Shown: piece by piece, positions 22,712 through 29,037 of the stretch | Layout: every line of letters starts with the position of its first letter | Position numbering within the stretch: position 1 is the first letter of the stretch | Assembly (NCBI GenBank): GCA_964473505.1 | Contig: CAYYPG010000016.1 | Location: 1-29,037 of the forward strand | Source of the DNA: JAOABV01 sp964473505 | GTDB lineage: Bacteria > Hydrothermota > Tepidihabitantia > Tepidihabitantales > CAIPLT01 | DNA: 29,037 nt | Direction: 5' to 3' | Notes under the pieces: model-generated | Databases searched by the model: none | Told to the model about the DNA's origin: nothing | The model's input: the letters and a program-made list of their open reading frames with translations, nothing else | Program-made: the position numbers and the translations under genes

Positions 22712-23779
22712 TTATTTTTTCACAACAAATTTACCTCTACTATTACCGCTCGAACTTTGTAAGCAATAGAAATAAACACCCGCGTTTAGGGTATTATTAA
22801 ATTCCCAAACAACTTGTTCTGATTTACCGGATGCAGTTCTGTTAAACGCTTTAATTTTTCTTCCTTGAGCATCAAAGATTGAAAGTTTATATTCTGTGCC
22901 TATTGGTAACGCAAACGAAAAAGATGTCCGATTAATACAAGGATTCGGAAAGACCTTGACTTCGGGGTCATAATACATTGGCGAAAAATTATGCGTTTCA
23001 TCTATGCCAACATAACTGAGTTCAGTAAGTTTTATCTTCGCACCTTGATGAATCCGTTTTGTAATATTAACTACCGTCGGGTCTTGAATCATGGCCACGA
23101 TTTCACATCGTTCCGCAACCCAATTAGAAGCAATGGTGAACGGATAACTGACAGTAACTGAGTCTTGATAAGCTAAGGTAACCTGAGTGCCAATATGGTC
23201 AGGAATATAATCACGCGCCACATGATTATGCCACAAATCACCATTCGGCGTTGCCCGATAAATACTATCCTCGGTTATCACGAAAAGTACATTATGATAA
23301 AGCGTCGCATTAGTATCACTGATAAATCGAGCATATATGGTTCCGGTTCGAGTGGATGGATTATAATTTCCCCATATGCGGGCAGTGATTCGAGAAGGAA
23401 CTGCCATCCGCTGTAAAATTAGATTTTCCCAGTTACCATATGAACTACCTCCACTGTAATCGCCATCAATCCATAACCATGGAGTATAATAAGTTGTCCC
23501 CGGCATTGGCAAATAGAAGAAACGAGCACGCGCTTCCGCACTATACATTCCATAACCGGCATAAGTGGGACTGACATGCATTTCAATTGCGGCAACTTGG
23601 TGGGGATAATTATAAGCGATTTGTGCCAGTGTCCCACTGGCAGGAACGCAAGAAGCTCAGCCTTCGGAATAGGCTTCTTCGCAGACTACGACTCTCCGGG
23701 CATCAGCTAAATTTACCAATCCGAGACTGAAAAGAATGGAAAAGGCTAAACCGAGTGTACTAAACACTTTAAGGTTCAT
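22712..23779 (-). CDS. Candidate secreted selenoprotein, thioredoxin-fold (Omp28-like) with sorting tail
   Basis: Read through an in-frame TGA (23659-23657) this is a 355-residue protein. ATG 23779 has GGAGG six bases upstream; residues 1-27 are a signal peptide ending near ADA. Residues about 30-130 look like an Omp28-type thioredoxin fold: VVVCEEAYSEG-U41-ASCVPASGTLAQIAYNYP, VAAIEMHVSP, and TPWLWIDGD with the expected cis-Pro. Sec41 takes the place of the first Cys of CxxC, giving UASC. A beta-rich middle domain follows, then a type-IX-like sorting domain (VKVFPNPCINRTSF...LNAGVYFYCL...GKFVVKK). A SECIS-like hairpin lies just after the TGA. Likely an extracytoplasmic selenium-dependent thiol oxidoreductase or peroxidase; the substrate is unknown. 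Without recoding, the domain, its signal peptide and its start signal would be cut off at residue 40. Confidence 0.85.
23624..23659 (-). promoter_or_regulatory. SECIS-like stem-loop 3' of in-frame UGA (first gene)
   Basis: On the minus strand TGCCAGTG-GGA-CACTGGCA (23642-23624) is a perfect 8-bp stem with a GGA loop. Twenty-two nucleotides separate the UGA at 23659-23657 from the loop. A further GCG/CGC pairing is possible outside an internal loop. The G-starting small loop at this distance is the bacterial SECIS geometry. Confidence 0.8.
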
Positions 23780-23842
23780 TAAATACCTCCAAGCAGTGAA
23801 ATATTTAATTTGATTATGAAAACCATTGTCATCATCACATAT

Positions 23843-23871
23843 AGTTTACTACAATCTCTAATTGTTGTCAA
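23843..23871 (-). promoter_or_regulatory. Promoter of the candidate selenoprotein operon
   Basis: Minus-strand TTGACA (23871-23866), 17-bp spacer, TAAACT (23848-23843), 64 bp before the ATG. The spacer contains the inverted repeat ACAAT-TAGAG-ATTGT, a possible operator. Confidence 0.65.
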
Positions 23872-23886
23872 GCACCAATTGCAAAA

Positions 23887-24038
23887 GGAGAGCGACAAAA
23901 TTTTGTGTAAATTGTTTTTTTTCTTCCACAGGCGCATTCTTCTTCCTTCTTGTTATTATATGTTGTTTAAAAGTGGTGGAGAACTCACATTGTCTTTAAC
24001 ATCTCAACACTGAATTCACACAAATATTATACCCTACC
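23887..24038. mobile_element. MITE-like family B element, decayed
   Basis: Begins GGAGAGCGACAAAATTTTGTG and ends AAATATTATACCCTACC, with the family's internal TTTTTCTTCC and TCTTTAAC landmarks. No target duplication is evident. The stretch 24039-24566 shows nothing else recognisable. Confidence 0.55.
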
Positions 24039-24566
24039 CGCTTTTGTTCAGGTACAATGCCAAGATCTTGTGTCTTTTCCCAGGACATAATTCTACGAAC
24101 TCCTTTATTTATCATTACATTATCAGAATAACATATCAAATTTTATCATTAATCTCTGGCATCTGCTTTTTAAGATACTTAAATAGTGTCTCGTGGTCAT
24201 TTTGGGAATGTGCGCGTGGATTGTTATAATAATTTAGAACAGGCTTTTTAGCTCTGATTATTAAGACAGATATCTTACATAATGCGTTATATTCTTAAAA
24301 TTAAACTTTGCTCATTGAAAAACCTATTTCCCATAACCATTATATATAATTAATTTCATAAACTGGATAGTATGTGTTAGATATATTGCAAGGAGAGCTT
24401 TGATAAAGTCAATATTATCTCAAAAGGCACAAAATCTACAAACGAAATTATTGGTTTTTCTTGTAAGTCTCGGCGCTACTTAAACATTTTATGAGTTTTC
24501 TCAAACCAAAGTTGCCTTAATGAATATTCTGATTCCCAATAAAATTGATTCTGCTAAAATTCCTTG

Positions 24567-24603
24567 AAAAAAACATAGGGTGGAGCCCCACATCCACCCT
24601 ATG
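24567..24603 (-). terminator. Strong hairpin with minus-strand T-tract
   Basis: CATAGGGTGGA (24574-24584) pairs perfectly with TCCACCCTATG (24593-24603) around an 8-nt loop. On the minus strand the stem is followed by TTTTTTT, so it can terminate leftward transcription. On the plus strand it is followed by a strong ribosome-binding site and a short ORF, so a leader-structure role is also possible. Confidence 0.5.
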
Positions 24604-24627
24604 CAGAGGATATATGAGGAGTATACA

Positions 24628-24741
24628 ATGAGGGTAGGGCTATGTTTTTTCTGTTTTATTTATCATCGTCTTATGATTCTTATTGAACTATTCTTTTTGT
24701 CTCTACTTGATTTTCTCATATCGCTCTATTGCACGAGATAA
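24628..24741 (+). CDS. Short ORF after hairpin and strong Shine-Dalgarno, possible gene remnant
   Basis: ATG at 24628 with GAGGAG six bases upstream; 37 hydrophobic residues beginning MRVGLCFFCF, stop TAA. The start signal resembles those of the secreted-protein genes here, so this may be the surviving 5' end (signal peptide) of a lost secreted protein, or a leader peptide. No family match can be made. Confidence 0.3.
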   Translation: MRVGLCFFCFIYHRLMILIELFFLSLLDFLISLYCTR

Positions 24742-24935
24742 TCACTTCTAAATTATTTTGCGGCTAACTAAAAAATCATAACCTAATTTTTCATTTTCGT
24801 CAAGGGAGTTTTTATTTGCTCTTTCTTTTATCACTATTTATCAAAATCCTTAATATCCAATTATGTTTTATTCATTATAAAGATTATAAAACAATAAATA
24901 CAATTTGTCAATACTTAAGCAAACGAGGAAACTAC

Positions 24936-25085
24936 TGGTAGGGTATAATATTTGTGTAGACTCAGTATTGAGAGATGTTAAAGAAAGTAGTGTATCATCT
25001 TTTAGCCTTAACATACTTTTTATTAACCAAGGAGAACGCATCTCTAAAAGAAAACCTAATTTTTCACAAAAATCTTGACGCCACC
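24936..25085. mobile_element. MITE-like family B element, decayed
   Basis: Same orientation as 1288-1426: begins GGTAGGGTATAATATTTGTG and ends AATCTTGACGCCACC, with GGAGAACGCATCT in the right arm. Flanking bases show no target duplication. Confidence 0.65.
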
Positions 25086-25140
25086 CGAAAAAGATTATTT
25101 CCAGGCCACTTTTTCTGTAATTAAACGATTTCGGTTGAGA

Positions 25141-25340
25141 GTTTTAATTTAGCAAACAATGAAATACATATTTATTTATTAACGGGTAGTGGAGTCAAGT
25201 TTGTTGATTACCATTTTGTAAGTTTAAACTTAGCCATCAATGAAATATATATTTATTAACTGGTGATGGCTTTAAGTTTATCGGCTGCCATTTTGTAAGT
25301 TTAAATTTCGCAACCAATGATATACATATTTATTAACTTA
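25141..25340 (+). repeat. Tandem repeat, about 2.5 units of 78-80 bp
   Basis: Units start at 25141, 25221 and 25299, each with GTTTAA-TT-GC-A-CAATGA-ATA and ATATTTATTAAC. On the plus strand they read LANNEIHIYLLTGSG and LAINEIYIY-stop, peptide-like repeats ending in stops, similar in style to the hflX and yraN copies. Confidence 0.65.
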
Positions 25341-25344
25341 TTAC

Positions 25345-25527
25345 TGAAAGTTCTGCGAAAGTCCATTTTGCTACCCTTAATTTGATTTATGGTCTCACAA
25401 CCATTGATTTTATTAGAAACCTTTAAAAATTTCTCCCAAAATGTCGACCCCAGAAAAAAAATTAACAAACCTGCTTGTATCTTCTGTATCTCTTGAATAA
25501 ATATTAACTTTGTCAGAGTTCTCTTAA
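25345..25527. repeat. Family C repeat copy 2
   Basis: Second copy of the repeat at 15213-15399, starting GAAAGTTCTGCGAAAGTCCA and ending TAACTTTGTCAGAGTTCTCTT. The high similarity over about 185 bp suggests a recent spread relative to the other repeats. Confidence 0.8.
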
Positions 25528-25562
25528 CTGACTGAATATCTGACACTTCTTTTTTACAACAG

Positions 25563-25591
25563 TTGACTTTGATAATATCGCTTTATAATAT
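25563..25591 (+). promoter_or_regulatory. Promoter of the SBBP-repeat protein gene
   Basis: TTGACT at 25563-25568 with TAATAT (25586-25591, 17-bp spacer) or the overlapping perfect TATAAT (25584-25589, 15-bp spacer). The ATG at 25602 is about 5 bases after the expected start and lacks a Shine-Dalgarno, so the mRNA is nearly leaderless. Confidence 0.6.
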
Positions 25592-25601
25592 TATCTCACA
25601 T

Positions 25602-28523
25602 ATGAAATCATATCAGAAAACATTTTGGCTTTTCTTTATTGCGATACTTTTAGTCACTTCACTTTCGGCTCAATTAGATACTGTTTGGACTCAAAGATAT
25701 GATGAGTTAATTAACAGCAAAGATGGTGCAACTGCAATCGGTATTGATAGTTGGGGTAATGTTTATGTCACTGGTTGGACAGGTAGTGGTGATCTTACGG
25801 ATTATCTAACAGTTAAAATTAATCCCTTAGGAGAAACGCTTTGGACCCGAAGATACAATGGCACGGGTAATGGACGGGATTTTCCTTATGCGATTGCTGT
25901 TGATGCTCAAGGTAATGTCTATGTCACCGGTGAAAGTTATGGTGCGGATACCGACTTCGATTGTGTTACCATAAAATACAACTCTGCTGGTTTTGAAGAA
26001 TGGGTCGCTCGCTATGATGGCACAATAAGCAGTGGAGACTTTGCTTATGCAATAGCGATAGACCATCTGAACAATGTCTATATTGCCGGCGAAAGCGATG
26101 GCGGAAATAGTTTTTATGACTATGTGGTCATCAAATATAATGCTTACGGCGTTGAACAATGGGTACAAAGATATAACGGCCCAAATAACGAAACTGATTG
26201 TGCAAATGCTATCTGCGTTGATGCTCAAGGCAATGTCTATGTTACCGGTGAAAGTCAAGGCATTGAAGGTGATCTTGATTTCGTGACTATTAAATATAAT
26301 GTGGTCGGGATTCAGCAATGGCTGCAAAGATATGATGGTGTCGCTGAAGGTGATGACCGAGCATATGCAATCAAGATCGACGGCGGTGGTAATGTTTATG
26401 TGACCGGAGAAAGTTTTGGTTTGGGAACTTATTTTGATTTCGTAACGATTAAGTATAATGTAAATGGCGTCCAACAATGGGTGCAAAGATATGACGGATT
26501 TGATAACGATGATGACTGTGCAAACGCTTTAGCAATTGATAATTATGGAAATCTCTATGTCACGGGTGAAAGTTTCAGTTATGGCACAAATTATGATTTT
26601 GTCACGATTAAATATAATTCGACTGGAACTCAACTCTGGTTACAAAGATATAATGGAACTGGAAATGGAATCGATTTTCCCAATGCAATTTTTGTTGATA
26701 TGGCTAATAATATTTACATTACTGGTATGAGTTGGAGCGCAGGCACTTCTTATGACTACGCTACAATTAAATACAATGCCTCGGGTGTTCAGCAATGGGT
26801 CCAAAGATATAATGGCACCGGCAATGCCAGTGATGATGCCCAAGCAATAGTTGTTGATAATACAGGAAGTGTTTTTATCGCCGGCACAAGTTTTGGCGCC
26901 GGTACTTATGAAGACTTTGTTGCCATTAAATATAATGCCAATGCTGTACAACAATGGATAAGTCGATTTAGTGGTCAAACTCATAGTTATGATGAAGCCA
27001 CACACCTCTGCCTGGATAATGCCAACAACCTCTATATTACCGGTGCCAGCGAAGGCTCTGGCACCTATTTTGATTATGCGACCATTAAGTATAATTCAAA
27101 TGGAGAAAGAGTCTGGGTTGCAAGATATAATGGACCGGGCAACGGCCGAGACTATGCGTATTCATTAGCAGTAGATGTTTTCGGTAATGTCTATGTCACG
27201 GGTGAAAGTTTCGGCTCTGGTACGAATTATGATTTTACTACTGTTAAATATAATGCCAATGGCACCCAACAATGGGTTCAAAGATATAATGGCAGTGCTA
27301 ATCGATATGACGCGGGTTCAAGTATTTGGGTTGATACGATGGGCAATGTCTATGTTGCCGGCACCTGCGAAAATTTAACAACCGATTTTGACTATCTTAC
27401 CATTAAATATAGTACCCATGGTGATCTCCAATGGATTAAAACCTATAATGGTCCTTCAAATATTATCGATTATGCCAATGCAATTGCCGTTGATAATGAA
27501 GGTAATGTCTATGTTACTGGAGCAAGTTTTGGTTCAGGAACTTTTTATGATTATGCCACGATTAAATATAACGGACAAGGTGAAACGCTCTGGATTAGAA
27601 GATATAATGGACCAGGAAATTATTCTGATGGTGCATTTGCCATCGTCGTCGATGCTCAAGGTAATGTCTATATTACTGGCCGGAGTTTTGGTTCAGGTAC
27701 GAATCGCGATATTGCGACCATTAAATATAATCGGGATGGTATTCAAGAATGGGTTCAACGCTATAATGGACCAACTAATGGTGAAGATGGAGCATACGCA
27801 TTAGCCATCGACGCACAAGGAAATGTGTATATCACTGGCTATAGTTATAATACCAGCAGCAAAAAAGATTATGTAACAATCAAATATAATGCGGAAGGAA
27901 TTCAACAGTGGATACAAAGATATGATGGTTCAGGTAATGATGATGAAGCCTATGATATCAAAGTTGACCAAGCAGGCAATGTGTATGTTACGGGCACAAG
28001 CTATGGCACAAATACCAATCTTGACTATGTGACCATAAAATATTCTTCTGACGGTAGTCAGCTATGGTTACATCGTTTTAATGGTTCAGGAAATTTTGAA
28101 GATAAACCTGTTGCGCTGGCAATTGACGATATGAATAATGTCTATGTCACCGGAGAAAGTTATGGTTTTAGAACATCTTATGATTACTTTACAATCAAAT
28201 ATACTCAATCTTCAGGTATAGAACAGACTAATACCTTTATTGATTATCAAGATAATAACTTTAATGCTTATCCGAATCCCTTTAGAAATCGCACCACAAT
28301 CATTTACAATTTATCTCAAAGAGAAAATGTTTCATTAAAAATTTACGATGCTACGGGTCAATTGATTAAAACTATAGTAAAGGAAAAACAACTTCCTGGC
28401 AGATATCAATTTGATTGGAATGGTACAAACGAACAAAACCAAAAGGTCGGCCCCGGAATTTATTTTTACCTTATAAAGACAGAAAAAGATACCCAATGTA
28501 ATAAAATTCTAATGTTAAAATAA
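25602..28523 (+). CDS. Secreted SBBP-type beta-propeller repeat protein with sorting tail
   Basis: A 973-residue secreted protein. ATG 25602 opens a clear signal peptide (MKSYQKTFWLFFIAILLVTS, cleavage near LSA); an in-frame TTG at 25563 overlaps the promoter and would add 13 residues. Sixteen repeats of about 53 residues follow, consensus W-x-x-RYNG-x-x-N-x-x-D-A-x-AI-x-VD-x-x-GNVYVTG-x-S-x-G-x-x-x-x-DYVTIKYN, the SBBP (beta-propeller) type, enough for two or more propellers. The last 90 residues are a type-IX-like sorting domain (AYPNPFRNRTTIIYNL, LKIYDATGQLIKTI, GPGIYFYLIKT). It probably lies on the cell surface and binds protein or carbohydrate; no catalytic motif is visible. The DNA repeats have a period near 159 bp. 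Confidence 0.92.
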   Translation: MKSYQKTFWLFFIAILLVTSLSAQLDTVWTQRYDELINSKDGATAIGIDSWGNVYVTGWTGSGDLTDYLTVKINPLGETLWTRRYNGTGNGRDFPYAIAVDAQGNVYVTGESYGADTDFDCVTIKYNSAGFEEWVARYDGTISSGDFAYAIAIDHLNNVYIAGESDGGNSFYDYVVIKYNAYGVEQWVQRYNGPNNETDCANAICVDAQGNVYVTGESQGIEGDLDFVTIKYNVVGIQQWLQRYDGVAEGDDRAYAIKIDGGGNVYVTGESFGLGTYFDFVTIKYNVNGVQQWVQRYDGFDNDDDCANALAIDNYGNLYVTGESFSYGTNYDFVTIKYNSTGTQLWLQRYNGTGNGIDFPNAIFVDMANNIYITGMSWSAGTSYDYATIKYNASGVQQWVQRYNGTGNASDDAQAIVVDNTGSVFIAGTSFGAGTYEDFVAIKYNANAVQQWISRFSGQTHSYDEATHLCLDNANNLYITGASEGSGTYFDYATIKYNSNGERVWVARYNGPGNGRDYAYSLAVDVFGNVYVTGESFGSGTNYDFTTVKYNANGTQQWVQRYNGSANRYDAGSSIWVDTMGNVYVAGTCENLTTDFDYLTIKYSTHGDLQWIKTYNGPSNIIDYANAIAVDNEGNVYVTGASFGSGTFYDYATIKYNGQGETLWIRRYNGPGNYSDGAFAIVVDAQGNVYITGRSFGSGTNRDIATIKYNRDGIQEWVQRYNGPTNGEDGAYALAIDAQGNVYITGYSYNTSSKKDYVTIKYNAEGIQQWIQRYDGSGNDDEAYDIKVDQAGNVYVTGTSYGTNTNLDYVTIKYSSDGSQLWLHRFNGSGNFEDKPVALAIDDMNNVYVTGESYGFRTSYDYFTIKYTQSSGIEQTNTFIDYQDNNFNAYPNPFRNRTTIIYNLSQRENVSLKIYDATGQLIKTIVKEKQLPGRYQFDWNGTNEQNQKVGPGIYFYLIKTEKDTQCNKILMLK

Positions 28524-28544
28524 TCTTTCCCCTGCCTCATTCTA

Positions 28545-28975
28545 TCTCAAAGAACTCTAAATATTGTCTAAAAGTAAATGATTTCCTGATTGCTGAACCA
28601 ATGATCCTGACTACTATTTTCTAATTGCCTTTCAAAAAGTACTAAATATTGTCTTTAAACAAAAGTAAATAATTTCTGAATTACGAACCCGATAATTCTG
28701 ACCCTTGTTTTCTAATTGCTTTTCGAAAAGCATTTGTATATTGTATTAATAAAATAAAAGTGAGTGATTCCCAAGATTACTGATACTATAACTTTGGTTA
28801 TAATTTGCTGAACGATTTTCTCAACTACGCTCATATCAATTCTGCCAATTGCTCATAAATTGACAATTATATTTCTGCCAAAACACCCCCAAAACCAACT
28901 TTAAAATTTTCTCTGACATTAGTTTCCAAAACGACTTTCTTGACTATATTTCAAGCAACCCAGAGAGCTGGGGAG
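28545..28975. repeat. Family D repeat block, copy 2
   Basis: Same organisation as 19470-19965: tandem units with AGTACTAAATATTGTCTTT and TTCTAATTGCTTTTC, then ATTGACAATTATATTTCTGCC and TTTCCAAAACGACTTTCTTG. On the minus strand it reads KKVVLETNVREN and NIIVNL-stop-AIGRID...EKIVQQIITKV in broken frames, parallel to copy 1. No gene is seen from 28524 to the window end. Confidence 0.6.
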
Positions 28976-29037
28976 GGAACTGGTGGATGTGCATAAATTA
29001 AATTAAAACACTCTTTTCTTGTCTTAAAAGCCTTTAA

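Noticed and set aside
22136..23779. The two genes with in-frame TGA as pseudogenes or split ORFs
   Set aside because: Each has only one stop, always TGA, at a redox-type position, with a SECIS-like hairpin at the right distance, intact domains on both sides and intact start signals.
25827..26486. Long antisense ORF inside the SBBP-repeat gene
   Set aside because: It is a frame shadow of the repeat coding sequence; the plus-strand protein has clear family repeats, signal peptide and sorting tail.
25680..28215. CRISPR-like or satellite DNA repeat array
   Set aside because: The 159-bp period is explained by protein repeats within one long open frame.
1..29037. Genetic code 4 or 25 (TGA as Trp or Gly)
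   Set aside because: With such a code TGA would be scattered through all genes; HflX, ComM, RmuC and the 973- and 969-residue proteins have none, and Trp and Gly use standard codons.

Overview
The window is an AT-rich bacterial chromosome segment. It most resembles an uncultured Gram-negative of the candidate phylum WOR-3/Hydrothermae type; this is inferred, since there is no rRNA to test it. Three things suggest it: large secreted proteins ending in type-IX-like C-terminal sorting domains, an outer-membrane-type protease/propeller/barrel protein, and a rpsP-khpA-trmD-rplS-rnhB-yraN-comM housekeeping cluster. About two thirds of the window is protein coding. The rest is unusually rich in decayed repeats.

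Layout. 1-746: start of a secreted adhesin-like protein on the minus strand, cut by the window edge. 747-1930: repeat-rich spacer with a small inverted-repeat element flanked by an 8-bp target duplication. 1931-4695: rsmI, a CDP-alcohol phosphatidyltransferase and hflX on the plus strand, followed by decayed copies of the hflX 3' end. 5554-6254: a flavin-reductase-like protein with a promoter that implies a leaderless mRNA, then a four-cysteine small protein. 6384-9293: a 969-residue metalloprotease/TolB-propeller/surface-antigen fusion. 9294-10751: about 1.46 kb without a convincing gene. 10752-17468 (minus): rpsP, khpA, trmD, rplS, rnhB, yraN, a secreted NUC-type nuclease and comM; rimM is missing from its usual place, and four decayed copies of the yraN 3' end follow yraN. 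17899-19251 (minus): rmuC preceded by two micro-ORFs that are copies of its own N-terminal membrane segment. 20798-23779 (minus): a two-gene operon of secreted proteins. 25602-28523 (plus): a protein of 16 SBBP-type repeats with a sorting tail. 28524-29037: a second copy of a repeat block also found at 19470-19965.

Most interesting: both genes of the 20798-23779 operon contain one in-frame TGA. Each TGA is followed, 20 or 22 nt later, by the G-starting apical loop of a strong stem-loop, the geometry of a bacterial SECIS element. In the first gene the TGA sits at the first position of a thioredoxin-fold CxxC-like motif (UASC). In the second it makes a vicinal Cys-Sec pair. No gene I could read in the window uses TGA as its stop. 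I therefore annotate two candidate secreted selenoproteins, each of which would otherwise be split into two ORFs.

The second theme is gene-end echoes: out-of-frame, stop-littered but recognisable tandem copies of the ends of neighbouring genes (hflX, yraN, and the rmuC start). Several dispersed intergenic repeats look like the same kind of object derived from genes outside the window.
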